From Candidatus Bathyarchaeota archaeon (GTDB taxonomy: Archaea; Thermoproteota; Bathyarchaeia; TCS64), in contig JAOZHO010000049.1 in assembly GCA_026014875.1 (NCBI GenBank), forward strand, positions 26,887 to 90,886: DNA of 64,000 nucleotides. The letters are read 5' to 3'. This document shows, piece after piece, positions 1 through 8,864 of this stretch (the stretch's first letter is position 1; each line of letters starts with the position of its first letter). The notes beneath the pieces were generated by a model. It saw only the letters and a list, made by a program, of their open reading frames with translations. It had not been told where the DNA came from and did no database searches. Position numbers and translations under genes: made by a program.

Positions 1-1
1 G

Positions 2-1498
2 CTCAAGGAGGAGCTCCTCAACAAGGGGCACAGTTTCAAGTCCAGGACCGACACCGAGATCATCGCCCACCTCATCGAGGAGGAGCTCAAGGGCGACATA
101 GCCCTCGACGAAGCGATCCTAAAATCCCTGAGGCGGTTAGAAGGGTCCTACGCCATCGCCGTGGTGTCGAACTCGGACCCGGACAAGGTCTTCTGCGCCA
201 GAAACGAGAGCCCCCTCGTCCTCGGGGTCTCCGAGGACGGCACATATTGCGCCTCCGATGTCCCCGCCATGCTCCCCTACACCAACAAAGTGGTCTACCT
301 CCGGAACGGAGAGTTCGCCACCCTGGACCGGGACGGGTACGAGATCAAGCTGGTGAGCGACGGCACCCCTGTGGAGCGGGGGCTCGAGGAGGTCACCTGG
401 TCCCTGGAGATGGCCGAGAAGCAGGGCTACCCCCACTTCATGATCAAGGAGATCAACGAGCAGCCCACCAGCCTTCGGGGATCTCTGAGGCTCCAGCCCC
501 AGTACCTGGATCTGCTCACTGCTCTCATCGACAGGGGCCGGGAGATATTCCTCGTGGCGGCGGGCACATCCTACCATGCCTGCATCGCAGCCTCCTACAT
601 GTTCTCGAAGCTCGCCCGGGTAACCGCTTTCCCGGCAATATCGTCGGAGTTCATCGAACAGTACGGTTCCTCAGTCGGCGTCGATTCGGTCATCCTCTGC
701 ATAAGTCAGTCGGGGGAGACCTACGACACCCTGAAGGCCATCGACCACGCCCGCATGAGGGCGGGCACAGTCCTCGGGGTCACCAACTCCGTCGGCTCCA
801 CTCTCACCAGGGTCGCCCGGGCTTATCTCATCCAGCAGTCGGGGCCCGAGATCGGGGTCGCGGCAACTAAGACGTTCACCTCCCAGCTGATGGTCCTCGC
901 CCAGCTCGCTCTCAGGCTAGCCCGGATGAGTGGCAAGGTCTCCCAGGACGAGGGGGATGACTTCAGGGAGAAGCTGCTGCAGATCCCTGACGTGGTGGAG
1001 GAGACTCTGAAGCGGCACAGGGGTCGCATCCAGAGCCTCGTTGATAAATACGGCGATGAACGGCTCTACATGTTCCTCGGGAGGGGGATAAGCTCCTCGA
1101 CGGCCCTCGAGGCGAGGCTGAAGCTCTTGGAGCTCAGCTATGTGCCCTCCCTCGCCTATCCGGCGGGTGAGAGCAAGCATGGCCCCATCAGCATCGTCGA
1201 GGAGGGGGTCCCCGTGATATTCATATGTCCGAGGGGGGAGACCCGGAAGGACATCGTGGGGAGCATCATGGAGATGAAGGCCCGGGGGGCTCGGATCATC
1301 TCGGTGTGCGAGGAGGGGGACCGGGAGATCATCGGGCTCTCCGACGACGTCGTCGAGATGCCGAAGGGGATCCACGAGATTCTCTCGCCGATTCCCTACG
1401 TGGTGCCTCTGCAGCTGTTCTCTTACTATATGGCGGTGAAGAAGGGGCTGGATCCCGACATGCCTCGGAATCTGGCGAAGAGCGTCACGGTTCCCTAG
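2..1498 (+). CDS. glmS: Glutamine--fructose-6-phosphate aminotransferase (5'-truncated by window)
   Basis: The enzyme converts fructose-6-phosphate and glutamine to glucosamine-6-phosphate, the first step to UDP-GlcNAc for glycans and N-glycosylation. The frame is open from base 2, so the start and the N-terminal Cys of the amidase domain lie outside the window. What remains is the end of the glutamine amidotransferase domain (RLEGSYAIAV), then two SIS sugar-isomerase domains (AAGTSYHA, SQSGETYDT, PAGESKHGP). It ends with the characteristic tail DPDMPRNLAKSVTVP, where the Lys is the Schiff-base residue in known GlmS. Family identity is very secure. The next gene follows after 53 bases with its own TATA-like stretch. 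Confidence 0.97.
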   Translation, partial: LKEELLNKGHSFKSRTDTEIIAHLIEEELKGDIALDEAILKSLRRLEGSYAIAVVSNSDPDKVFCARNESPLVLGVSEDGTYCASDVPAMLPYTNKVVYLRNGEFATLDRDGYEIKLVSDGTPVERGLEEVTWSLEMAEKQGYPHFMIKEINEQPTSLRGSLRLQPQYLDLLTALIDRGREIFLVAAGTSYHACIAASYMFSKLARVTAFPAISSEFIEQYGSSVGVDSVILCISQSGETYDTLKAIDHARMRAGTVLGVTNSVGSTLTRVARAYLIQQSGPEIGVAATKTFTSQLMVLAQLALRLARMSGKVSQDEGDDFREKLLQIPDVVEETLKRHRGRIQSLVDKYGDERLYMFLGRGISSSTALEARLKLLELSYVPSLAYPAGESKHGPISIVEEGVPVIFICPRGETRKDIVGSIMEMKARGARIISVCEEGDREIIGLSDDVVEMPKGIHEILSPIPYVVPLQLFSYYMAVKKGLDPDMPRNLAKSVTVP

Positions 1499-1551
1499 GG
1501 CCTCGGAAGTTTTTTATCGTCTCCGAAAACCCCTCACGTGAGAGAGGCCCT

Positions 1552-2751
1552 ATGTTGGACTTGGATGCGATCAGGAGAGACTTCCCCATTCTTGAGAAAG
1601 GCGTCATTTATTTCGATAATGCCGCGAGCAGCCTGACCCCGGAGCAGGTAGTGCTGAAGGAGATGGAGTTCTACAGGGAGTACAGGGCCAATGTGGAGAG
1701 GGGGGTCCATCGTTTCTCCCAGATGGCGAGCGAGGAGTACGAGGGGGCCCACGAGGTGGTGGCGGATTTCATAGGCGCCCCCAGCGCTGATTGCGTAGCG
1801 ATGCTCCGGAATACGACTGAGGGGCTGAACCTCGTCGCGAACTCCCTGGGCTTCGAGGAGGGGGGGAAGATCGTGACGACGGTGATCGAGCATCACTCAA
1901 ATTTCATCACGTGGCTGAGGGTTGCGAGGAGGAGCGGCTGCTCGGTGGAGGTGGTGCGGCCTGACAGGGAGGGGCGTTTCGATATGGCGGATTTCGAGGC
2001 TGCCATCGACGACTCGACGAGGCTCGTGGCTGTGACCCGGGTCTCTAATGTGCTGGGGTGTAAAGTCCCCGTCAAAGAGATCGTTTCCCTGGCTCACGAG
2101 CACGGGGCGCTGGTGGTGGAGGATGGGGCCCAGGGGGTGCCTCATCTCCCCACGGATGTGATGGATTCGGGGGTGGATTTCATGGCTTTCTCGGGGCATA
2201 AGATGCTGGGCCCCACGGGGGTGGGGGGGCTGTACATCTGCGAGGAGGAGCTGTACAAGACCGAGCCGCTGTCGATCGGGGGTGGGACCATCTCGGACGT
2301 GTCGTTGGACGGGTATGAGCTGGCGGTGGCGCCGTTGAGGTTCGAGGCGGGGACACCGGCGATCGCTCAGGTGATCGGTCTGGGGGAGGCGTGCCGTTAT
2401 CTGGATCGGGTGGGGATGGGGGAGGTCGAGGTTTGGGATGAGAAGTTGTCGGCGAGGATCGTGGAGGGGCTCCTGGAGATCGATGGGGTGGAGATCTACG
2501 GCCCCAGCGAGCCCCGGGACAGGGTGGGCATCGTCTCCTTTAATGTGGGGGAGATGAATTCCCACGACGTGGCGTTGAGCCTGGATACCGAGTACGATAT
2601 CGCGGTGCGTTCGGGGCATCACTGCGCTCTTCCTTTGATGAAAGAGCTATTCAAACTTCCGGAGGGGACGGTGAGGGCCTCCATCTACCTGTATAATACC
2701 CTGGATGAGGTGGAGAGGTTTCTGGGGGGCGTCGAGGACGTCGCCGGCTGA
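1552..2751 (+). CDS. Cysteine desulfurase, class V aminotransferase (SufS/CsdA type)
   Basis: This PLP enzyme of 399 residues removes sulfur from cysteine for Fe-S cluster or thio-cofactor assembly. Seen: N-terminal substrate region YFDNAASSLTP, PLP-binding VEDGAQGVPH, Schiff-base Lys in SGHKMLGPTGVGG, and the persulfide Cys in SGHHCALPLM. An open frame runs upstream to 1225, but the ATG at 1552 is chosen because homology to the family begins there and a T-rich TATA-like sequence (1508-1518) lies about 35-40 bases before it. Assignment to SufS rather than another group II desulfurase is inferred from the HHCA loop. No SUF scaffold genes lie nearby. Confidence 0.93.
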   Translation: MLDLDAIRRDFPILEKGVIYFDNAASSLTPEQVVLKEMEFYREYRANVERGVHRFSQMASEEYEGAHEVVADFIGAPSADCVAMLRNTTEGLNLVANSLGFEEGGKIVTTVIEHHSNFITWLRVARRSGCSVEVVRPDREGRFDMADFEAAIDDSTRLVAVTRVSNVLGCKVPVKEIVSLAHEHGALVVEDGAQGVPHLPTDVMDSGVDFMAFSGHKMLGPTGVGGLYICEEELYKTEPLSIGGGTISDVSLDGYELAVAPLRFEAGTPAIAQVIGLGEACRYLDRVGMGEVEVWDEKLSARIVEGLLEIDGVEIYGPSEPRDRVGIVSFNVGEMNSHDVALSLDTEYDIAVRSGHHCALPLMKELFKLPEGTVRASIYLYNTLDEVERFLGGVEDVAG

Positions 2752-2757
2752 TCCGGG

Positions 2758-2932
2758 TCAGCCGATGAGGGGGGCCTCGTAGCATGGTAGGTGGTACCCT
2801 TTCGCCTTGTTGCCCCTCCTGGAGGGCTTGGACATCGCCGTGTCGTAGGGCTGGAATTCCCTCTGGCACTGGGAGCATCTGAATTCGTCGCCGTATCGAG
2901 CTGCAGGTCATCTGTTTTGGGACGTAGACGGG
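2758..2932 (-). pseudogene. Decayed zinc-ribbon mini-gene
   Basis: Read on the minus strand, two frames give zinc-ribbon-like translation that abuts: CPVYVPKQMTC in one frame, then YGDEFRCSQCQREFQPYD and KGYHLPCYEAPLIG to a stop at 2758 in the next frame. Joining them needs a one-base shift near 2885-2900. Neither frame offers an ATG/GTG/TTG before the cysteines. This looks like a small Cys-rich protein gene with a frameshift (mutation or assembly error) and a lost start. The function is unknown. Confidence 0.45.
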
Positions 2933-3029
2933 GCATTTCTGGGTTTACGTCGAGAAAATGGATGGTTCCTGATTAGTTTATGGTGTGGCTTGGGGTATGG
3001 TGAAAAAGGGTGTCGGTGGCGTGGTGGTT

Positions 3030-3173
3030 CTATTTGATGAATCTTGAGGGGGCTTTCTCGAAGGCGAGCTTGCACCTCTCGTTGCAGAAGTAGTATGTCT
3101 CGCCCTCGTGTTCGCTGGTCCATTTGGCCGTCTCCTCGTCCACGGTCATCCCGCACACTGGATCTCTCGCCAT
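3030..3173 (-). CDS. YHS-domain protein (47 aa)
   Basis: A tiny protein consisting of one YHS domain: DPVCGMTVDEETAKW, then GETYYFCNERCKLAFEKAP. The pattern Cys-Gly-Met followed by Tyr-Phe-Cys-X3-Cys is the YHS/TRASH metal-binding signature found in copper-handling proteins and metal-loaded oxygenases. The ATG at 3173 is the first start that keeps only the domain. An open frame continues upstream to 3470 but is only the shadow of the divergent amidohydrolase. A role in binding soft metals is family knowledge; the partner is not evident. Confidence 0.85.
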   Translation of the reverse strand: MARDPVCGMTVDEETAKWTSEHEGETYYFCNERCKLAFEKAPSRFIK

Positions 3174-3270
3174 CTCGGATCGTTTCTTGTTCCGTACGGC
3201 GGTTTTCAAATGTTTCGGATGGGGGGGCGTGGCTCTTTTATTGTCTATTCTCCATGTCTGTTCGGTTCTT

Positions 3271-4887
3271 ATGCGCGTACTCGATGCCGATCTCGTTCTG
3301 GTGGATGGTAGGGTGGTGACTGTGGATCCCGGGGATTCCATCGTGGAGGCGGTCGCCGTGAGGGATGGCCGGATCGTGGCCGTGGGGGATAGCTCGGATG
3401 TCATGGGGCTCGCGGGGGAGGGTACCCGGGTGGTCGATCTCGGGGGCAGGACGGTGCTCCCGGGGATCATAGACTCTCACACTCATCCGAGCGGGGCCGC
3501 CGTGAGATTCTTGGAGATCGACTGCCGTTCCCCGCCGGTGGAGAGCATCGGGGAGATCCTGGATATGGTCGCCGCGAGGGCGGCGGAGGTGGGGCCCGGG
3601 AAGTGGATCCGGGGGGCGAATTATAATGACCTCAAGCTCCGGGAGAGGCGGCACGTCACCCGGTGGGAGCTGGACGAGGCGGCGCCTGATAACCCCGTGT
3701 TCATCAGCAAGGAGACGGGGCACCTCTACGTGGTGAATAGCGCAGCCTTGGAGTTAGCTGGGATCACTGAGGAGACCCCTGATCCTCCTGGTGGCATGAT
3801 AGACCGCACGGAGGAGGGGGAGGCGACGGGGTTGCTGTACGAGACGGCGGGGTCCCTGGTGTCGGAGCTGATCCCCGAGTACACGGTGGGGGAGATCGTG
3901 GAGGGGATGAGGCGTGTCTGGGACCAGTTCTCGGAGTGGGGGGTGACCACGACCCACGATGCCAGCGCCCACCGGGATGCTATCCGGGCGTATCAGCAGT
4001 TGATCAGCGAGGGCGTCCATCAAGTGAGGACCCTCCTCATGGTGAGCGCGCGGAGGCCGGGGGGCGAGGACATCATCGGGGCCCTGCGGTCACTGGGGGT
4101 GGAGTCGGGGTTCGGCGACGAGTGGCTCAGGGTGATGTCCCTGAAGATCATGGGGGACGGCTCGGGGAGCGGGGGGTCGGCGGCGGTCTACACTCCCCAG
4201 CACCGGGGCATGAGGGATCTGGGGCTGATGACCACGAGCGAGGAGGAGATCACCCGGCTCACGGTGGCGGCCCACGAGGCGGGTCTCCGGGTGAGCATTC
4301 ACAGCATCGGGGACCGGGGCATCGATGCGGGGCTGGACGCCATCGAGGAGGCCCAGCGGAGGATGCCCGTGGAGGGCATGAGGCACAGGATAGAGCACAA
4401 CAGCTGCTGCACCCCGAAGCAGCTGGAGAGGATCAGGGATCTGGGTGTGACCCCGTCGTCGAGCATCGGCTACATGTGGGGCATCGGGGATGACTACGTG
4501 GAGAATTTCGGGCCGGAGAGGGTGAGGTGGCTCCACCCCCACAGGACGATGATGGAGATGGGCATAGTTGCGGGGGGGAATAATGACTACCCTGTTACGA
4601 GCTACAGCCCCTTCGTGCAGATCTACGAGGCGGTGACGAGGAGGACGAGTTCGGGTCAGGTGGTGGCCCCGGAGGAGGCGATCGGTGTGATGGATGCGAT
4701 CCGCCTATACACCTGGAATGGGGCGTATCTGGGTAGAGAGGAGGACGTGAAGGGGAGCATCGAGGTGGGGAAGATGGCGGATATGGTGGTGATCGACCGG
4801 GACATCCTGAGCGTTCCCCACGAGGAGATCAGGGATATCCGGGTGGAGATGACCATTGTGGGCGGGGAGGTCGTCTACCCGCGATGA
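3271..4887 (+). CDS. YtcJ-like metal-dependent amidohydrolase (Amidohydro_3)
   Basis: A 538-residue cytosolic hydrolase of the amidohydrolase superfamily, YtcJ branch. Seen: beta-sandwich start with VDGRVVTVDPGD, metal-binding HTHPSGAA, KETGHLYVVNSAAL, DGSGSGGSAAVY, IHSIGDRGIDAG, RIEHNSC, then Asp in NNDYPVTSYSPF and the C-terminal GKMADMVVID. These motifs match the family in order, and all likely metal ligands are present. The ATG at 3271 is preferred over the earlier ATG at 3124 because family homology starts there and a CTTTTATTG box lies at about 3235-3243. The substrate (an N-acyl or imide compound) cannot be told. Its stop overlaps the Nudix start by four bases, so the two are translationally coupled. 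Confidence 0.9.
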   Translation: MRVLDADLVLVDGRVVTVDPGDSIVEAVAVRDGRIVAVGDSSDVMGLAGEGTRVVDLGGRTVLPGIIDSHTHPSGAAVRFLEIDCRSPPVESIGEILDMVAARAAEVGPGKWIRGANYNDLKLRERRHVTRWELDEAAPDNPVFISKETGHLYVVNSAALELAGITEETPDPPGGMIDRTEEGEATGLLYETAGSLVSELIPEYTVGEIVEGMRRVWDQFSEWGVTTTHDASAHRDAIRAYQQLISEGVHQVRTLLMVSARRPGGEDIIGALRSLGVESGFGDEWLRVMSLKIMGDGSGSGGSAAVYTPQHRGMRDLGLMTTSEEEITRLTVAAHEAGLRVSIHSIGDRGIDAGLDAIEEAQRRMPVEGMRHRIEHNSCCTPKQLERIRDLGVTPSSSIGYMWGIGDDYVENFGPERVRWLHPHRTMMEMGIVAGGNNDYPVTSYSPFVQIYEAVTRRTSSGQVVAPEEAIGVMDAIRLYTWNGAYLGREEDVKGSIEVGKMADMVVIDRDILSVPHEEIRDIRVEMTIVGGEVVYPR

Positions 4888-5297
4888 GGGGAGCTGATGC
4901 GCCGTTGATCGGGGCTCTGGTGGTGGTGCTCCGGGAGAGAGGCATCCTGATGATAGAGCGGGGTATCGAGCCTCATCTGGGATACTGGAGTCTGCCGGGC
5001 GGGGTCATCGACGAGGGGGAGTCCCCGGTGGAGGCGACGGTGAGGGAGACCCTGGAGGAGACGGGGCTGGAGGTCGTCGTGGTGCGGAGGCTGGGGGTGG
5101 TGACGGGGCCCCTCACTGGTAGGGGGCACGGCGTCTATCTGTGCTCTGCGGTGGGCGGGGGGCTGAGGGCTTGCCCGCCTGAGGTGACGGATGTCCGTTG
5201 GGTCCCGCATGATGGGGTCCACGAATTGATGGTTCCCGGGTTCATCCGGGAGTTTCTGGGGGGCCTCGATCTTGTATCCCTCGAAGCGGAGCCCTGA
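4884..5297 (+). CDS. Nudix hydrolase
   Basis: A 137-residue hydrolase of nucleoside diphosphates linked to another moiety. The full Nudix box is visible as GGVIDEGESPVEATVRE followed by TLEETGLEV (consensus GX5EX7REUXEEXGU), preceded by YWSLPGG. The ATG overlaps the amidohydrolase stop (ATGA at 4884-4887), which supports this start. Substrate specificity cannot be predicted; the neighbour could suggest degradation of a nucleotide-derived compound, but that is speculation. Confidence 0.93.
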   Translation: MRGADAPLIGALVVVLRERGILMIERGIEPHLGYWSLPGGVIDEGESPVEATVRETLEETGLEVVVVRRLGVVTGPLTGRGHGVYLCSAVGGGLRACPPEVTDVRWVPHDGVHELMVPGFIREFLGGLDLVSLEAEP

Positions 5298-5480
5298 CGA
5301 TCCCCCGTGTTTTGAGCGTTGGTTCTACCGTTCAGGCATGGATTTTATTACATCCTCTCATCTTCACTCTGCGTGCGTGAAGTCAGAGTTTAAAAGTCAA
5401 TTCTCGACGGCGTGCATCCTCGTCAGGCATGTCGTCGTCTAGATGAACGTTAGTCACTAGGAGAATCTTTTTGTCCTTTA

Positions 5481-5497
5481 CCGATATTGAATATCGG
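5481..5497. promoter_or_regulatory. Perfect 17-base palindrome abutting a start codon
   Basis: The sequence CCGATATT-G-AATATCGG is a perfect inverted repeat with a single central base. It ends one base before the ATG at 5499. A TTG inside it (5487) would be an alternative start but is unlikely. Its position suggests a repressor operator or a block to translation initiation. A TATA-like GTTTAAAAG lies further up at about 5387-5395. Confidence 0.5.
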
Positions 5498-5498
5498 A

Positions 5499-6473
5499 AT
5501 GTCTGATCCAGATCACAAGAAGATCCTCGAAGAGCTGAAGGGTCAACAGGATAGGATGATGCACATCTTCCAAGGCCTCCAGAAATCCGTGGACGACGTC
5601 CTATGGTATCACCGGCTCGGGGACATCGCCGTCATCGACAAGGTGAGGATCACGGGTCCTCCCCCCAGGAACACCCCCAACCCCACCGCCCAGGGGGCGG
5701 GCAACCCCGTGGTCTTCTGGTCATACACTTTCACCCCGAAGGGCCTCGACGAGAGCCAAAAGTACCCCTTGATCGTCTTCCCCCACGGGGGCGTTCACTC
5801 GAACATGGGCTCATCATACGCCCACATAATCGGGGAGCTGATCCGGCAGGGCTACCTGGTCGTCGCCCCCGAGTACAGGGGCAGCACCGGGTACGGGGCG
5901 AAGCTCTACGATCTCATCGACTACGGGGGGCTGGAGGTGGAGGACACCTACGCCGCCAGGAACTGGATGGTGGAGAACAACGGCCTCGTGGACCCCGACC
6001 GGGTCGGGATCATGGGCTGGAGCCACGGGGGGCTGCACGCCCTGCTGAACGTCTTCGACCACCCCGACGACTACCAGGCCGCCTTCGCAGGGGTCCCCGT
6101 GAGCGACCTCGTCGCCAGGATGGGGTACAAGACCCAGAAATACAGGGACCTCTACTCGGCGGATCACCACATAGGGAAGACCGCCTACGAGGACGTGAAC
6201 GAGTATCGGCGCCGATCCCCCGCCTGGAACGCTGAGAAGCTGCGGACCCCCCTGCTGATCCACACCAACACCACGGACGAGGACGTGAACGTCCTGGAGG
6301 TGGAGCACCTGATAAAATCACTGAAGGCGGCCGGCAAGGAGTTCGAGTACAAGATATTCGAGGAGGCTCCGGGCGGCCACGTCTTCGACAGGCTGGACAC
6401 CCGGTTGGCGAAGGAGGCTAGGACAGAGATCTACAGTTTCTTGGCCCGATACCTTCACCCCCCTAATCCGTGA
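5499..6473 (+). CDS. Alpha/beta hydrolase, S9 prolyl-oligopeptidase-like
   Basis: A 324-residue cytosolic alpha/beta hydrolase. Seen: PLIVFPHGGVHS (oxyanion region), a GSTGYG loop typical of S9 acylaminoacyl-peptidases, nucleophile elbow GWSHGG with the catalytic Ser, an acidic residue in TTDEDVN, and catalytic His in GGHVFD near the C-terminus. The N-terminal beta-propeller of true prolyl oligopeptidases is missing; about 75 residues precede the hydrolase core. ATG 5499 is chosen over TTG 5487 because the latter sits inside the palindrome. It is probably a peptidase or esterase. The GNAT gene follows after 13 bases. Confidence 0.88.
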   Translation: MSDPDHKKILEELKGQQDRMMHIFQGLQKSVDDVLWYHRLGDIAVIDKVRITGPPPRNTPNPTAQGAGNPVVFWSYTFTPKGLDESQKYPLIVFPHGGVHSNMGSSYAHIIGELIRQGYLVVAPEYRGSTGYGAKLYDLIDYGGLEVEDTYAARNWMVENNGLVDPDRVGIMGWSHGGLHALLNVFDHPDDYQAAFAGVPVSDLVARMGYKTQKYRDLYSADHHIGKTAYEDVNEYRRRSPAWNAEKLRTPLLIHTNTTDEDVNVLEVEHLIKSLKAAGKEFEYKIFEEAPGGHVFDRLDTRLAKEARTEIYSFLARYLHPPNP

Positions 6474-6486
6474 CGGTGCTAAGACC

Positions 6487-6975
6487 TTGGATGTCCGAGA
6501 CGCACGTGTTGGTGATATCCCAAGCTTCGTCGATTGCTATTCACGGATCTGGGAATCCTTGCGAGGGATACTCCCCGACCAATACGTCGAGGAGACCATC
6601 CAAGAGGCGAGTCAACCAGAGTTATCCGAAAGAATCCTTGCGGCGATAGCTGACCCCGCTCGAATAATGCTCGTGGCCGAAGAAAATGGGGAGATTGTCG
6701 GCTTGACCCAGGGGAGAACCAACAGGGGAGGCTACAGCTGGCTGGGCTTCATGGGCGTGTCCCCTGACCACAGGAGGAAGGGAGTCGGCGGGGGGCTGCT
6801 CGACGTGTTCATAAGGCGGTCCAGGGAGAGCGGATGCACCAAGGTAAGCCTCAACACGGCGCCCTCGCTGAAGCCCGCCATCAAGCTCTACACGGAGACG
6901 GGCTTCATCCCCGAGGGATACATGAGGAACCACATGCACGGCCTGGACCTGATCTTCTACAGTCTATTCCTCTGA
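6487..6975 (+). CDS. GNAT family N-acetyltransferase
   Basis: A 162-residue acetyl-CoA-dependent acetyltransferase. The acetyl-CoA pyrophosphate loop is seen as VSPDHRRKGVGGGLLD (Q/RxxGxG/A type), followed by LNTAPSLKPAIKLYTETGF, the usual motif B region. The start is the TTG at 6487, where the translation fits the family start (DVRDARVGDIPSFVD); no ATG lies near. It is 13 bases behind the hydrolase gene, so probably cotranscribed. The acceptor substrate is unknown. Confidence 0.88.
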   Translation: MDVRDARVGDIPSFVDCYSRIWESLRGILPDQYVEETIQEASQPELSERILAAIADPARIMLVAEENGEIVGLTQGRTNRGGYSWLGFMGVSPDHRRKGVGGGLLDVFIRRSRESGCTKVSLNTAPSLKPAIKLYTETGFIPEGYMRNHMHGLDLIFYSLFL

Positions 6976-7053
6976 GAAATGCAACACGGCGCCGCGCAGG
7001 CCCCCTCTCTATCTTTTATTGTCTCGGGAGCACTCTTCTCCGAGGCATGGTTG

Positions 7054-8514
7054 ATGATCACCGCAGTTGACGGTGGATACATCGTCGCATTCGATGGAAC
7101 CGAGCACAGAATTCTCAGGGGCGGAACCGTCGTCATCGAGGAGGACGAGATAAAATACGTGGGCAAATCCTACGGGGGCCCCGTGGACCGGAGGATCGAC
7201 GCCCGGAGGAGCCTCGTCAGCCCAGGCTTCATCGCCCTCCACTCCCACATCTGCGGGGGCCACGGCGAGACCGGGAGGAGGGGCGACGGCAGCCGGAGGC
7301 AGCTCTATAACAGCGACCTCTTCGACAGGATGTTCCCCCGGACCAGGGAGGCCGCTAGGGCCGCAGCCGAGCTCAACTACGTGGAGGTCCTCAAGAGCGG
7401 CTGCACCACCCTCGTCGAGCTCGGGTCCCCCAACGCCCTCGGGGACAAGGAGGCCGTCGAGCTCCCCGACAGGAATGGCATTCGGGCGTACCTGCTGAAG
7501 ATGTACGGCTCCGGGAGCTGGCAGACTCCCGACGGGAACAGGGTGCTCTACACCAACTTCGACGGTGAGACATGGGACGAGGAGCCCGGGTTCAAGGGCC
7601 TCGAGGAGTCTAAGGCCTTCATCAAGGAGTACGACGGCTCCGCCGACGGGAGGATCAACTGCCTCCTCGGCCCCAGCACAGTGGATATGTGCAGTGTGGC
7701 CCTGCTGAGGGAGTCCCGGAAGGCGGCCAACGAATTGGGGGTTGGCCTCCAGACCCACGTCTCCCAGTCCTTGGTGGAGTTCCAGGAGATAATGAGGAGG
7801 CACGGCATGACCCCAATGGAACTGCTACACGATGTCGGGCTCCTGGGACCCGACTTCATTGCCGGCCACAGCATCCTCATCGGGGGCCACAGCAAGGTGG
7901 GCTACGCCGACCCCTGGAGACGGGACATCAAGCTCCTTGCGGAGACGGGAACCACTGTCGCGCACTGCCCCCAGGTCTTCGCGAGGTACGGGATCGCCAT
8001 GGAGTCCTACGCCCGCTACCTCATGGAGGGGGTGAACATCGGCATAGGCACCGACACCTACCCCATGGACATCATCAGGGAGATGGGCCTCGCGGCCACC
8101 CTATCCAAGATCGTGGAGGGGGAGCCCCGGGTCGCCACCTCCCGGGACCTCTTTAACTCGGTCACCCTCAGCGCTGCCAAGGCCCTCGGGAGAGATGACC
8201 TGGGCAGGATAGCCCCGGGCTGCAAGGCGGACATCGTGATCGTTAACATGAACTCCATCAACATGTCCCCCGTCAGGGACCCCATAAGGAACCTGGTGAT
8301 GAGCGGCAACAACGGCGACGTCAGGACGGTCATCATTGACGGCAGGGTCGTGGTCGAGGACGGCGGAGTCCCGGGAGTCGACGAGGAGAGGCTGGCCGAG
8401 AACCTCCAGAGGGAGCAGGAGCGCATCTGGGACATGCTGCCCTCCACCGACGTCTTCGGGAGAACCATCGACGAGATGACCGTGCCCTCTTTCAAGGACT
8501 GGGAGGACTCCTAG
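7054..8514 (+). CDS. Amidohydrolase of the MtaD/TrzN/SsnA deaminase group
   Basis: A 486-residue metal-dependent hydrolase or deaminase. Seen: ALHSHICGGHGE (HxH metal site), LQTHVSQS, AGHSILI, HCPQVFARYG, GTDTYPMD with the metal-ligand Asp, and a C-terminal GCKADIVIV. This order matches the ATZ/TRZ, guanine deaminase and MTA/SAH deaminase group. The ATG at 7054 is chosen because TCTTTTATTG at 7011-7020 forms a TATA-like box about 35 bases earlier and the family begins there. The precise substrate, an amino-heterocycle or amide, is undetermined. Confidence 0.88.
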   Translation: MITAVDGGYIVAFDGTEHRILRGGTVVIEEDEIKYVGKSYGGPVDRRIDARRSLVSPGFIALHSHICGGHGETGRRGDGSRRQLYNSDLFDRMFPRTREAARAAAELNYVEVLKSGCTTLVELGSPNALGDKEAVELPDRNGIRAYLLKMYGSGSWQTPDGNRVLYTNFDGETWDEEPGFKGLEESKAFIKEYDGSADGRINCLLGPSTVDMCSVALLRESRKAANELGVGLQTHVSQSLVEFQEIMRRHGMTPMELLHDVGLLGPDFIAGHSILIGGHSKVGYADPWRRDIKLLAETGTTVAHCPQVFARYGIAMESYARYLMEGVNIGIGTDTYPMDIIREMGLAATLSKIVEGEPRVATSRDLFNSVTLSAAKALGRDDLGRIAPGCKADIVIVNMNSINMSPVRDPIRNLVMSGNNGDVRTVIIDGRVVVEDGGVPGVDEERLAENLQREQERIWDMLPSTDVFGRTIDEMTVPSFKDWEDS

Positions 8515-8610
8515 AATCGATCATGGATTGTCAGCGACGATCCGTACCGCGATGTATCGTTCTTGCGGAGTCCTTATCACGGAACCGGCTTCTTTCCCTC
8601 CCGAGGCACA

Positions 8611-8805
8611 ATGGAGTTAGCGGATCGCATCGTGGCCTTCGGGCTAATCCTCCTGGTGGCGGGCGTCTTCATCGTCGTATTCGACCCCTCGAATGTCATC
8701 GTGTTCGCGAGACTCGTAACGGGCCCCACGGATCCGGTGGGTACAGTCATCTCGCTGGTGGGCCTCAGCCTCGCCATCGCAGGCGGATACAGGAAGCTCA
8801 TCTAG
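8611..8805 (+). CDS. Small two-helix membrane protein (64 aa)
   Basis: I do not recognise this protein. It has two hydrophobic helices, about residues 6-24 (IVAFGLILLVAGVFIVVF) and 42-60, joined by a short loop, and ends with a basic tail YRKLI. The ATG at 8611 follows a G+A-rich stretch. It may be a small integral membrane protein. No operon partner is clear: the next gene is convergent, and the upstream amidohydrolase ends 97 bases earlier. Confidence 0.6.
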   Translation: MELADRIVAFGLILLVAGVFIVVFDPSNVIVFARLVTGPTDPVGTVISLVGLSLAIAGGYRKLI

Positions 8806-8864
8806 AACCCTTTTCCTCCCTGTCTCAACACGGATAAACCGGGGTATCTGCCCCAGAGGTGCCC

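Noticed and set aside
5341..5445. 34-codon ORF from an ATG near 5338 in the gap before the S9-like gene
   Set aside because: No coding-like pattern or domain; it overlaps the likely promoter.
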